NCBI RefSeq assembly: GCF_900103485.1
Contig: NZ_FNHW01000001.1
Location: forward strand, 1,461,418 to 1,525,417
DNA length: 64,000 bases
Reading direction: 5' to 3'
Source of the DNA: Fictibacillus solisalsi
Lineage (GTDB): Bacteria; Bacillota; Bacilli; Bacillales; Fictibacillaceae
In this document: positions 18,056 through 26,879 of the stretch, one piece after another
Position numbering within the stretch: position 1 is the stretch's first letter
Layout of the letters: each line of letters starts with the position of its first letter
Position numbers and translations under genes: made by a program
The notes under the pieces: generated by a model
Databases searched by the model: none
What the model was told of the DNA's origin: nothing
The model's input: the letters and a program-made list of their open reading frames with translations, nothing else

Positions 18056-18999
18056 TACACATTTTCCTCCTTTCTGACCAGCCATAAATAAACCAGAGCT
18101 ACAAGTACCAATAAACCGAGCATAATGGTATTTATGGTGGCGCCAAGGCTAAAATTATAGTTGGTAAATGCCATTTCATAGGAGTAAAACGGCAAGACCG
18201 TTGAACTGTTGACTGGTCCGCCTCCTGTCATAATCAATATGATGTCAAAGACTTTAAAGGTGTAAATAATGCCCAGTACGAGCAAGGTCAAAATAGTAGG
18301 CTTCATAAGTGGAAGGGTGATGAAAAAGAATTGGCGAACCTTTCCTGCACCATCGACTTTAGCCGCTTCATAGGTTTCTTCTGGCAACGATTGGAGACCG
18401 GCCAGCAAAATGATCATGTTAAACGGAATCCCGATCCAGATGTTCGCAATGATGGTGCTGTACAATGAAGTATGATCATTAATCAGCCAATGAATCGGCT
18501 GGTCAAGTACTCCCAGCCATAAAAGAAGATGGTTAATGATTCCGTGGTCACCGGCAAACATCCATTTAAATAAGGTACCCGTAATCACCATTGGAATCAT
18601 CCAGGCAATCAGAATGAGTGCCCTCATTACATTCCTTCCTGGAAATTTCTTGTTGAAAAATAAAGCAAAGGCAAAGCCGGTCGTAAATTGAAAAAAGATA
18701 CAGAGACCAGTAAATATTACAGAGTTTTTTAACGACAGAAGGAAAATTTTATCTTTCATCACAGTAACGTAATTTTCCAGACCGACAAAGGATTGTTCCT
18801 TTAAGATATTTAACGCTGTTAAATCCTCAAACGTAATTTTCAAGTTGTAGCCGATGGGAAACACCAAAAATAATAGCAGGAAGACCCCACCTGGCAAAAT
18901 GAACAGGTAATTACCCAACGACTTTCTTCGTTTTTCTTTTTTTCTGCTTTCCATAGTGACGTTTCGTTGATGCAAAGAAATATCCGTTTCTACATTCAT
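18055..18999 (-). CDS. Carbohydrate ABC transporter permease (MalF type)
   Basis: The 314-residue membrane protein has a basic N-terminus (SRKKEKRRK), six hydrophobic segments and the EAA loop EETYEAAKVDGAGKVRQFFFITLPLMKP. It pairs with the MalG-type permease encoded next. An AAGGTGG site precedes the ATG. Confidence 0.88.
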   Translation of the reverse strand: MNVETDISLHQRNVTMESRKKEKRRKSLGNYLFILPGGVFLLLFLVFPIGYNLKITFEDLTALNILKEQSFVGLENYVTVMKDKIFLLSLKNSVIFTGLCIFFQFTTGFAFALFFNKKFPGRNVMRALILIAWMIPMVITGTLFKWMFAGDHGIINHLLLWLGVLDQPIHWLINDHTSLYSTIIANIWIGIPFNMIILLAGLQSLPEETYEAAKVDGAGKVRQFFFITLPLMKPTILTLLVLGIIYTFKVFDIILIMTGGGPVNSSTVLPFYSYEMAFTNYNFSLGATINTIMLGLLVLVALVYLWLVRKEENV

Positions 19000-19017
19000 G
19001 AGTCACACCACCTTTTT

Positions 19018-20238
19018 CTATTGAGTGATATAGGGTTTGATCCTTTTGGCTGCTTGTTTCACCGCCCGATCAGCGGGCATGCTTCCCGTTAAAACCTCCT
19101 GCATCATTTTTTGTATTTCTTCAGAGATGGAAGGATAGTACGCACCGTATGCTCTGGCTTTGGCAAACTCCATACTGTTGGCAAATGTTTTTAGTCTGGG
19201 ATCCTTTTGCCAATAGTCATCCTGGATGTAATCCTTTCGCGGGGGCAAATTCCCTTTTTGAATGAGAATTTTTTTTGCATTTTCTTTCTCCTGCATAAAC
19301 ATAAGCACATTCCATGCTGCCTCTTTGTGTTTGGACGTACTGCTGATGGCATAATTTTCTCCGCCCAAAATAGTGCTGTTTTTCTGGTATCCCGGAAGCT
19401 CCACTACATTCCAATTCAGTTTCTTTTCTTTTTCCAGGACAGGAATTTGCCACGTTCCATTTACCATCATCGCGGTTTTTCCGTTGATAAACTGTAAAGC
19501 GACATCCTGCTGGGTTTGTGTTAGAACTCCTTTGGACATAGAGTTACTCTCAATCAATTCCTTCCATAGGGAAATTGCATCGACGGATCCTCGCGTATTA
19601 AAGTGAGTCAGGTCAGAATCTGCTTGCCAGACAAATGGCAAAAATTGAAACGTACCTTCCTCCTGACTGATCGCCGATACCGCCATGCCATATACATCGT
19701 TATGGGTCAATTTCTTTGCTGCGTTTTTAAGCTCGTCCCAGGTTTTTGGCGGTTTTATCCCTGCCTCTTTTAACAGGTCCTGATTATAATAGAGGGCAAG
19801 ATTGTTGCTTCCAAGCGGTATTCCGTAATTTTTCCCTTTATATACGGTCGATGACAGCGGCCCTTCAAAGTACTTCTTTTCTTGTCCCCATACTTTCACT
19901 CTCTTCGTAAGGTCGGCCAGAATCCCAGCCTCTGCCAGCATTTGATGGTCAGGATTATCAATGATCAGAATGTCCGGCAATTCCCCTCCGGCTGCTCCAA
20001 GTAGAATTTTCTTCTTGAGCTCACCAAAAGGAACCTCAATTCGTTCGATATCTACATTCGGGTGGGCTTTTTCATACGTTTTAATGGCGTTGTTCATTGC
20101 GACAGCCGCTTCACTGCCGTAATAATCCCACCAAGTTAATTTAATTTTTCCATCTTGTTTGCCTTCTGCACTTTCACAGGCAGGTAACACCAGAATCAAG
20201 GCTAATAAAATGATAAAAACCGACAGTTTTTTTGCCAT
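19018..20238 (-). CDS. Sugar ABC transporter substrate-binding lipoprotein
   Basis: The 406-residue protein begins with a lipoprotein signal peptide; the lipobox LPAC puts the lipidated residue at Cys21. The rest is a family 1 solute-binding protein (MalE-like cluster B): LTWWDYYGSEA, a KTWDELKNAAKKL hinge and a C-terminal domain. It captures a mono- or oligosaccharide outside the membrane for the two permeases encoded downstream. Confidence 0.88.
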   Translation of the reverse strand: MAKKLSVFIILLALILVLPACESAEGKQDGKIKLTWWDYYGSEAAVAMNNAIKTYEKAHPNVDIERIEVPFGELKKKILLGAAGGELPDILIIDNPDHQMLAEAGILADLTKRVKVWGQEKKYFEGPLSSTVYKGKNYGIPLGSNNLALYYNQDLLKEAGIKPPKTWDELKNAAKKLTHNDVYGMAVSAISQEEGTFQFLPFVWQADSDLTHFNTRGSVDAISLWKELIESNSMSKGVLTQTQQDVALQFINGKTAMMVNGTWQIPVLEKEKKLNWNVVELPGYQKNSTILGGENYAISSTSKHKEAAWNVLMFMQEKENAKKILIQKGNLPPRKDYIQDDYWQKDPRLKTFANSMEFAKARAYGAYYPSISEEIQKMMQEVLTGSMPADRAVKQAAKRIKPYITQ

Positions 20239-20264
20239 TTCATACCCCTCCTTTTGCCATGTTA

Positions 20265-21269
20265 TCAGTTTTGGACCAGGGATAATGGCAGATTCACCAC
20301 CTTGTGAGTAACAGCTGATTCGATGGCGGCGCAGGTGAGCTCATAACTCTTAATATTATCTTCAATAGAAGTGGCAGGCTGATTGCCGCTGATGATGGAT
20401 TGAACAAAATGATCCACTGACAACGTTCGGTCATCATAAGGAAGATCGACTAAAGGCACAACTTGTCCTTCATTATTTGAATCATATAAGGTAACTTTAT
20501 CCTCCATTAGCTCAATGGCCCCTTTTTCTCCGACCAATCGGAACTCTCCATTCCACGGGGTTTCCTTTCCTTTTGTTACCCAGCTTCCCATATAACTGAC
20601 ATGTACATCATCCTCAAATGCAATCGATACATGGGCATTCGGATTTCCCTGAAACCAGCTCCAGGAGGGACGATAGCTTTGTGCGTAAACTTCAACCGGA
20701 TTTTTATTCAGCAGGTATCTCATCAGATCAAAATGATGGATTGACATATCTTCCAGGAGGATATGATCATATCGGTCTCTCCAGCCTCCAAAGTGGCTTG
20801 CTCGCTGAAAGGAATAATTCATCCACTCCACTCTCCCGATTTTGTCCGCATCAAGCAGCTGTTTTACTGTTTGGATCGGAGAGTTCCACCGGTAATTTTG
20901 GCTGACCATCAGCTGTTTATGATGGTTTTGTTTAACATTGAGCAATTCCTTTGCTTCTTCAAGCGTATGTGCAAGAGGTTTCTCCATCATCACGTGAAAC
21001 CCCCGCTGGATGGCTTTTATCGCCAGCTCTTTATGCGTTTGTGGCGGAGTGACGATCAGCACGGCATCGGCCTTAATATCTAAAGCTTGATCAATGCTTG
21101 AAAACAACATTTCTCCTGGTAAACCAGTAATCTGTTTCGCTCGCCACAGGTTTTCCTCCATCATATCTACAACAGCAACAAGCTCAACATGTTCATACTT
21201 CATGGCCACTTCAAGCCATGATTGACCGAATCCTCCTGAGCCAATTTGAATGATACGTATTTTCTCCAT
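20265..21269 (-). CDS. Gfo/Idh/MocA-family oxidoreductase, first gene of the sugar ABC operon
   Basis: The 334-residue protein shows IRIIQIGSGGFGQSW at the start, MEKPLAHT (Lys of the EKP motif) near residue 95 and MSIHHFDLMRYL in the C-terminal domain. It is a second, only distantly similar member of the family in the same operon as the enzyme at 15027-16235. The ATG at 21269 is preceded by GGGAGG; the ATG 39 bases upstream has no site. Two dehydrogenases, an isomerase and an importer suggest a pathway that oxidises a sugar, cleaves or rearranges it, and reduces a product. Confidence 0.82.
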   Translation of the reverse strand: MEKIRIIQIGSGGFGQSWLEVAMKYEHVELVAVVDMMEENLWRAKQITGLPGEMLFSSIDQALDIKADAVLIVTPPQTHKELAIKAIQRGFHVMMEKPLAHTLEEAKELLNVKQNHHKQLMVSQNYRWNSPIQTVKQLLDADKIGRVEWMNYSFQRASHFGGWRDRYDHILLEDMSIHHFDLMRYLLNKNPVEVYAQSYRPSWSWFQGNPNAHVSIAFEDDVHVSYMGSWVTKGKETPWNGEFRLVGEKGAIELMEDKVTLYDSNNEGQVVPLVDLPYDDRTLSVDHFVQSIISGNQPATSIEDNIKSYELTCAAIESAVTHKVVNLPLSLVQN

Positions 21270-21348
21270 ATCTCTAACCTCCCGTTGAATATAATGCTTA
21301 CTATTCATTTTTCAATTGCTATAATTTTACCTTTCGCCTTTATCGTAC

Positions 21349-21362
21349 TGAATGCGCTTTCT
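21349..21362. promoter_or_regulatory. Weak cre-like site before the sugar ABC operon
   Basis: TGAATGCGCTTTCT matches the cre consensus with two mismatches. It lies between the divergent operon and AraC gene, where catabolite control would be expected. Confidence 0.3.
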
Positions 21363-21488
21363 TGTGGCTATTCACAATCTTATTCATAATTCGCACAATC
21401 TTACGAGATACAGACGAAGAAAGCGTTGTCATTCGCCCGTATTCCTGTTACCTTAATAGAAAAATATGAATAGATGGAGGAGGACATT

Positions 21489-22334
21489 ATGACCAGAAGT
21501 GATTTAAAGGAAGCAACATATATTCCGGATAAGACATTTCCTATTAATATTTTCTTCATCAATAAGTTTCCTCTTCACTGGCACAATCATATGGAATGGA
21601 TTTTTATAAAAGAAGGAGAAGTAAAGGTTCAAATTGATGATACATTCGTCCATCTGGAAAAAGGAGAACTTGCTTTTGTGAACCCGAAACAGCTGCATGC
21701 CGCAGAGGGGCTGACTGACCAGGCTGAGATTGCAGCTATTGTGTTTAATGATGCCCTGCTTCGGAACACGGGCCTTGATTGTACCGAACGCCTTTATCTT
21801 TATCCCTATTTAAACAATGAATTAAAGCTTCAAAACTTTTTAAGAAAAGGGGAAGTTTACACGAATGAACTCAGCCGTTCCATTTCTTGTTTGATCACCG
21901 AATTTGAAAAGAGCGAGGTCGGTTATGAGCTATTGGTTAAAGCAGAGCTGTTCCGGATTTTTGGTCTTATTTTTCGCTATTATCATCAGCTGAAAGAACA
22001 GCCTCCTGCTTTTTCCAAAAAGTCTTATCATCTTACCGGCCTGCTAAATTTCTTGAGGGAACACTATAACCAGGAAATCAGCATTGAAGAAGCTGCGAGG
22101 ATGGTTAATTTAAGCCCCAATCATTTTTGCAAAGTCTTTAAGAAAATAACGGGAAAAACATTAATTGAATATCTTCATTTGCTTCGAATCAACGAAGCAG
22201 AAAAAATGCTAATGGGCTCTGATGCTTCGATCACAGAAATTGCAGGGAATGTCGGATTCAGCAGTATCACCTATTTCGGAAGGGTGTTTAAGAAAATAAA
22301 GAATGTTCCCCCCTCTGTTATCCGCAAAAAATAA
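21489..22334 (+). CDS. AraC-family regulator of the divergent sugar operon
   Basis: The 281-residue protein has an N-terminal cupin domain (LHWHNHMEWIFIKEGEVKVQID, about 22-90) for sugar binding and a C-terminal double helix-turn-helix (about 180-280: ISIEEAARMVNLSPNHFCKVFKKITGKT and ITEIAGNVGFSSITYFGRVFKKIKNVPP). It is divergent from the sugar ABC operon and probably activates it. The start is the ATG at 21489 behind GGAGGAGG; the ATG at 21474 lies before that site. Confidence 0.88.
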   Translation: MTRSDLKEATYIPDKTFPINIFFINKFPLHWHNHMEWIFIKEGEVKVQIDDTFVHLEKGELAFVNPKQLHAAEGLTDQAEIAAIVFNDALLRNTGLDCTERLYLYPYLNNELKLQNFLRKGEVYTNELSRSISCLITEFEKSEVGYELLVKAELFRIFGLIFRYYHQLKEQPPAFSKKSYHLTGLLNFLREHYNQEISIEEAARMVNLSPNHFCKVFKKITGKTLIEYLHLLRINEAEKMLMGSDASITEIAGNVGFSSITYFGRVFKKIKNVPPSVIRKK

Positions 22335-22368
22335 AAGCCAAACAGCAATGAATCACTGTTTGGCTTTT
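22333..22368. terminator. Bidirectional terminator between araC-type gene and yukJ
   Basis: AAAAGCCAAACAG pairs perfectly with CTGTTTGGCTTTT around a 10-base loop. A/T runs flank both arms, and it overlaps the last codons of the convergent yukJ-like gene. Confidence 0.88.
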
Positions 22369-23060
22369 CTGTTGGCTTGATCATAATTCAAATAATTGCA
22401 TTTCTCTACAGGCAGCACGGCGTTACCTTGATCATCGGTGCACCAGGACTGTGATTGAAAAGCAAGGAACGTTCCTACCCACGAATTCGATTCTTCAAAA
22501 TAAAGCATCAAACCGCCATCCTGCCAAGTTCCATTATCCCGTTTCCATCGTCCCACGTTGCCCTGGTTCATATGGATATCATGGATACCATTCCCGGGTG
22601 TAAATCCAAAATACTGATCGGGTGTGTTATTCTCGGGGCCCCAGCGCTGGCCAAATGCATAGAGGACTGCCTTTTCCTGCTGTGCTTTTTCAATGTAAAA
22701 ACTCAACTTTTCATTCAGGTCATTATCCGGTCCCTCAACGTCAGCAGGCAACGGAACCATCTTTTTGGGATCAAATAAATTTCCTCGGATAAAATCAAGC
22801 GCGATATCCGGATTGTTATTTTTTATATCCGTAAATCCAGCTGGCAAGTTCGGCAATGCGGCCAAATCTTCGGATTGAAATTGGTCACTAACAAAATACA
22901 ATACTTCCGAAGGGTAGGATTGTGACTTAATATTAACGGCCACACGGTATTTCGTTTGTTCTTCCCCCTCAACAAGGATCTGGTAATGAGGACTGGCATC
23001 ACTGCCATACTTGGAATCTAGTATTTTCCCTTTTAACACTCCATAGTTGTTCAATGACAT
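22353..23060 (-). CDS. yukJ: YukJ-family (DUF2278) protein
   Basis: The 235-residue protein starts MSLNNYGVLKGKILDSKYG and carries the DUF2278 blocks HYQILVEGEEQTKYRVAVNIKSQ, LDFIRGNLFDP and GNGIHDIHMNQGN. The family has no known activity. No signal peptide is visible, so it should be cytoplasmic. AAGGAGGGG precedes the ATG. It is a single gene, convergent with the AraC regulator. Confidence 0.85.
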   Translation of the reverse strand: MSLNNYGVLKGKILDSKYGSDASPHYQILVEGEEQTKYRVAVNIKSQSYPSEVLYFVSDQFQSEDLAALPNLPAGFTDIKNNNPDIALDFIRGNLFDPKKMVPLPADVEGPDNDLNEKLSFYIEKAQQEKAVLYAFGQRWGPENNTPDQYFGFTPGNGIHDIHMNQGNVGRWKRDNGTWQDGGLMLYFEESNSWVGTFLAFQSQSWCTDDQGNAVLPVEKCNYLNYDQANRKAKQ

Positions 23061-23332
23061 GTACTTCCCCTCCTTGAACCCATATAATTCGTTACACGAT
23101 CTCTAAATCCTTTTTTATAAGCTTTACAGGAACACTTGTTCCTATAATAATCCAGGAAAGCAAACACCGCAAGTGTCCATTGTAGGAATGATTGCAATAA
23201 ACAATCTGTGAAATTCTTCCTACTTATTCCTCATTAAAAATAAATCAAAAGCAATGGGTTATTTCTCTAGGAATCTTCTATAATTATACTGTTATTACCA
23301 TTTAATAGAAAATAGGGAAAAGAGGTTATGTG

Positions 23333-24931
23333 ATGGTATCAAAGAAAAAAGCAGGCTCACTGTTGCTTGCTGCTTTTCTTGGCGGCAATTTACTCCTTTC
23401 CACCCAGGCTGTCAATGCTCAATCATCCCCTCATCAGGCACAAACATATCCTAAACAAGAACTTCGTGCAGCCTGGATTGCCAGTGTAACCAACATCGAT
23501 TGGCCTTCAAAGCCCGGCTTGTCCATTTCACAGCAAAAAGAAGAGTTCATGCGGTACCTGGATGAGCAAAAAGCAATGAACATGAATGCGGTGGTCATGC
23601 AAATTAAACCGACTGCTGATGCTTTTTATCCTTCCCAATATGGTCTCTGGTCTAAATATCTGACAGGTGTCCAGGGCAAAGATCCCGGCTACGATCCCCT
23701 CTCTTTTATGGTAGAAGAAGCCCACAAGCGGAATATGGAGTTTCATGCCTGGTTTAATCCGTACCGCATTACAATGCCATTAGGCAAAACAGCAGATCTG
23801 TCGGATCTAGCAAACTTGCCGGCAGACCATCCTGCAAGACTGCATCCCGACTGGGTCGTTCCCTATGGCCAGCAGCTGTATTTTAATCCGGGGATTCCTA
23901 AAGCCCAGAAGTTTATCATTGACGGTATTATGGAAGTGGTAAAAAACTATGATATTGATGCGGTTCATATGGATGACTATTTTTATCCCTATAAAATTGC
24001 CGGAGTTCCATTTCCTGATCAGGCCACATACGAAACATACGGAAGCTCGCGTTTCTCGAATATTGAAGACTGGCGACGTGATAATGTAAACCAACTGGTA
24101 AAGCACTTGAATGAATCGATCAAATCTGAAAAATCCTATGTGAAATTTGGCATAAGCCCGTTTGGTGTTTGGCGCAACAAAGCTGTTGACCCTACAGGCT
24201 CTGATACAGCAGCCGGACAAACGAATTACGACGATTTATACGCAGACACAAGAACATGGATCAACAATGGATATATAGATTATATTGCCCCGCAAATTTA
24301 TTGGAACATTGGCCTGCCTGTCGCAGATTATGCCAAGCTTCTCGATTGGTGGGCAAAAGAAGTTAAGGACAAACCGGTCCAGCTGTATGTTGGACAAGCT
24401 GATTACAAGATCAATACAATAACGAACGGTGTATCCAACTGGCTGAATCCCGAAGAGATGCCCAATCAGTTGCAGCTAAACCGCACGTATGATGAATTTA
24501 AAGGGAGTATGCATTTCAGTGCTAAGGATTTACGTAAAAACCCGCTGGGCATCGCTGACCGCTTAAAAAATGATATATACAAATATCCATCACTTGTTCC
24601 TTCCATGCCATGGATCGATAATCAGGCTCCAAAGCCACCAATCTTACATGGAATAAGTTATATAAATGATACGGTCTCTTTTGTGATTGAAAAGCATAAT
24701 AAACACAGTGATGCTACCGCTTATGCCGTTTACCGGTTTGAAGGAAATAAAAAAGGCAGCATTGATGATGCGTCCCACATGCTTACAACCGTCTATAGTC
24801 AAAATCAAAGGTACTTGTATACTGATCAAACAGCTGAAGCCGGAAAAACGTATACCTATGTGGTAACAGCACTGGATCGAACCCACAATGAAAGTAAACC
24901 TTCCAAAAGTGTAAAGGTAAAAACAAAGTAA
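23333..24931 (+). CDS. yngK: Secreted glycoside hydrolase, family-10-like (DUF187/GHL10), YngK-like
   Basis: The 532-residue protein has a signal peptide (about residues 1-30, ending VNAQ), a GHL10 TIM barrel from about 40 to 350 (ELRAAWIASVTNIDWPS, WFNPYRITMP, DIDAVHMDDYFYPY, GISPFGVWRNK, DYIAPQIYWNIG) and a C-terminal fibronectin-III-like module (about 425-530). YngK and relatives act on cell-wall or extracellular polysaccharides; the substrate is not established. The ATG at 23333 is preferred over the GTG at 23330 because AGAGG is then 7 bases away. A possible TATAAT lies at 23279-23284. Confidence 0.85.
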   Translation: MVSKKKAGSLLLAAFLGGNLLLSTQAVNAQSSPHQAQTYPKQELRAAWIASVTNIDWPSKPGLSISQQKEEFMRYLDEQKAMNMNAVVMQIKPTADAFYPSQYGLWSKYLTGVQGKDPGYDPLSFMVEEAHKRNMEFHAWFNPYRITMPLGKTADLSDLANLPADHPARLHPDWVVPYGQQLYFNPGIPKAQKFIIDGIMEVVKNYDIDAVHMDDYFYPYKIAGVPFPDQATYETYGSSRFSNIEDWRRDNVNQLVKHLNESIKSEKSYVKFGISPFGVWRNKAVDPTGSDTAAGQTNYDDLYADTRTWINNGYIDYIAPQIYWNIGLPVADYAKLLDWWAKEVKDKPVQLYVGQADYKINTITNGVSNWLNPEEMPNQLQLNRTYDEFKGSMHFSAKDLRKNPLGIADRLKNDIYKYPSLVPSMPWIDNQAPKPPILHGISYINDTVSFVIEKHNKHSDATAYAVYRFEGNKKGSIDDASHMLTTVYSQNQRYLYTDQTAEAGKTYTYVVTALDRTHNESKPSKSVKVKTK

Positions 24932-24955
24932 AAATAATCCAATTTTCAAGATTTT

Positions 24956-24987
24956 AAAAATACCACTTGTCATAGAGTGGTATTTTT
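24956..24987 (+). terminator. Terminator of the yngK-like gene
   Basis: AAAAATACCACT pairs with AGTGGTATTTTT around an 8-base loop, 24 bases past the stop. Confidence 0.88.
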
Positions 24988-25104
24988 AATATTCTTAATT
25001 TATTTTATATTATTTAATTTAATATCATTATACGGTACGTGAAATTATTTCATTCATAAAAAAAGAGAGTCTCTTCTCAAGTGAATACTCTCATTTTTTA
25101 CTAT

Positions 25105-25600
25105 TCATTTATCTTTTACCAGAATATAAGCCGCCTTAACCGGTCCATGCACCCCAACAACCAGGTTCATTTCAATATCGGCGGAATTACCGGATTTTCT
25201 TACGGATTGCTTGTGCCGCCTGGGTCATCCTCGGAACAATCGTGCTCTTGGGTTCAATGGCAATGTATGTAGTTGGCAGCAGGCTCACAGAACGGCCAAT
25301 GTCCTTGCTGCTGTATAGCACGACTGTCCCAGATTCAGCCAGTGTCATTTCACTGAACGTGATTCCTATCTAAGAACAGTCCCATCGCTGAAGGTGCAAA
25401 TTTCGAACCAATGTTATAAAGCGCTGATGAAGCTGCACCAAGGCCAAATGCCTTCATCGCCATCTTTTCAGATCTTAACAGGACAGGCATCTGTGCAGGC
25501 AGCACATAGGGTAGATGCATATGGAAGTTCCTTATAGTCGTAATATCCACCGAATAATAGCGGAAGCAGCTCGGAAAATCAAACTTATTCATCAGATGAC
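25105..25600 (-). pseudogene. Remnant of a lactate-utilisation lutB-lutC pair
   Basis: Read on the minus strand from about 25600, pieces in shifting frames match LutB ([25 protein letters not shown], the iron-sulfur Cys motif, then [31 protein letters not shown] near its C-terminus) and, directly after, the C-terminal third of LutC ([36 protein letters not shown], then in another frame [22 protein letters not shown] and a stop at 25105). LutB and LutC belong to the LutABC complex for L-lactate oxidation. Large internal deletions and frameshifts have left only fragments. Confidence 0.7.
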
Positions 25601-25609
25601 CTTATGAAT

Positions 25610-25636
25610 AAAACCTGCAACGAGAGGCGCTGCAGG
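25610..25636 (-). terminator. Probable terminator of the 25-36 kb operon
   Basis: CCTGCA pairs with TGCAGG over an 11-base loop and on the minus strand is followed by TTTTATTC. It is 8 bases past the stop of the M20 peptidase gene, the last of the operon. Confidence 0.5.
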
Positions 25637-25643
25637 ATCCATG

Positions 25644-26861
25644 TTATTGATTCAAATAATTTAGTGCGGATAAAGTATAAAGCTGTACGGTTTCTATAAG
25701 CTGATCGATTTCAACATATTCATCCGCATGGTGCGGTATGTGCCGGTCACCCGCTCCTGTTGTAATAATCGGTACACCTGCCAGATGCAGAAACGTTCCA
25801 TCTGTAGCTCCCGGGACACCATTAAAAACAGGAGCCTTACCAGTAACCTGGGTATAAGCTTGGGCAACAGACTGAACAAGATCATGTTCTTTTGGAGTCT
25901 CCGTCCATGGCCGGTCTTCAATGACTTCCATTGTCGCTTTGAAATCAGGATCCCGGCTTTTTAAGAGGTTAATAATCTCATTTATTTCGTGCGTTAATTG
26001 ATCATGACTCTGACCGGGAACGGTTCGAATATCCAGGGCGGTCATGCACTGTGAAGGCACCACATTAATCTGTGGATCCCCTTTCACCGGCCCTTGGACA
26101 ATGGTCGGTGTTATGCTCGGGTAGCCAAGAAACGGATGTTTCCCAAGCCGTTCTTTTTCTTTTTGTTCCAGTTCCTCAAGTGCGACAATCAATCGCGCCA
26201 TTCTTGTGGTTGGATTGATTCCTGTAAGCGGCATTGCCCCGTGTGCCATCTTTCCGTATGTGTTTAAGATAATTCGCATGGCTCCTTTTTGGGAAATACA
26301 AAGCTGGTTTTCCTCCGGTTCACAAATAATGGCACCATCCACCCCAGCTGCCCATCCATTTTTAATAAAGTCCTTAATGCCAATCATCATGTCTTCTTCA
26401 TCACACGGAATGCATAATATCATTTTTCCTTTAAACTTCGCTCCTGACTTTATTACCGTATGTACTGCACAAATGGCAGCAGCCAGGTTTCCTTTTGTAT
26501 CGCATGAACCTCTTCCATAAATTCTTCCATCCACGATTTCAGCTCCAAACGGATCATGCTTCCATGTTTCATGATCTCCTTCGGTAACCACGTCCGTATG
26601 TCCCTCAAATAGAAGTGTTCTTCCAGATATGCCCGAATCATAGACGGCAATTACATTCGGACGTCCAGGCACTACCTCCTCATAAAATACATCCAGACCC
26701 ATGTTACTTAAATAATCTACAAGATATTTAGCAACGTTTTCTTCAGTTCCTCCGGCAGCCGGCCTGAACACACTGGGAATTTTTATAAGCTGCTGTGTCA
26801 ATTGTACGACTTCGCTCTTATCAACATATTGAAGCACAGATTCAATAGCTGTGGTATTCAT
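25644..26861 (-). CDS. M20-family metallopeptidase (ArgE/DapE/acylase type)
   Basis: The 405-residue protein has all M20 metal ligands: His88 and Asp90 in FEGHTDVV, the bridging Asp121 in GRGSCDTKG, the Glu155-Glu156 pair in PCDEED, and a His near the C-terminus in GDRHIPHHADEYV. The lid domain lies at about 190-310. M20 enzymes are zinc amidohydrolases that release amino acids from N-acyl or dipeptide substrates. It is the last gene of an operon with an ECF vitamin-type transporter, so cleavage of an amide such as pantothenate (N-pantoyl-beta-alanine) is a candidate role. The P1 peptidase upstream is the competing candidate. Confidence 0.85.
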   Translation of the reverse strand: MNTTAIESVLQYVDKSEVVQLTQQLIKIPSVFRPAAGGTEENVAKYLVDYLSNMGLDVFYEEVVPGRPNVIAVYDSGISGRTLLFEGHTDVVTEGDHETWKHDPFGAEIVDGRIYGRGSCDTKGNLAAAICAVHTVIKSGAKFKGKMILCIPCDEEDMMIGIKDFIKNGWAAGVDGAIICEPEENQLCISQKGAMRIILNTYGKMAHGAMPLTGINPTTRMARLIVALEELEQKEKERLGKHPFLGYPSITPTIVQGPVKGDPQINVVPSQCMTALDIRTVPGQSHDQLTHEINEIINLLKSRDPDFKATMEVIEDRPWTETPKEHDLVQSVAQAYTQVTGKAPVFNGVPGATDGTFLHLAGVPIITTGAGDRHIPHHADEYVEIDQLIETVQLYTLSALNYLNQ

Positions 26862-26879
26862 TCAGTCAGATCTCCTTTC

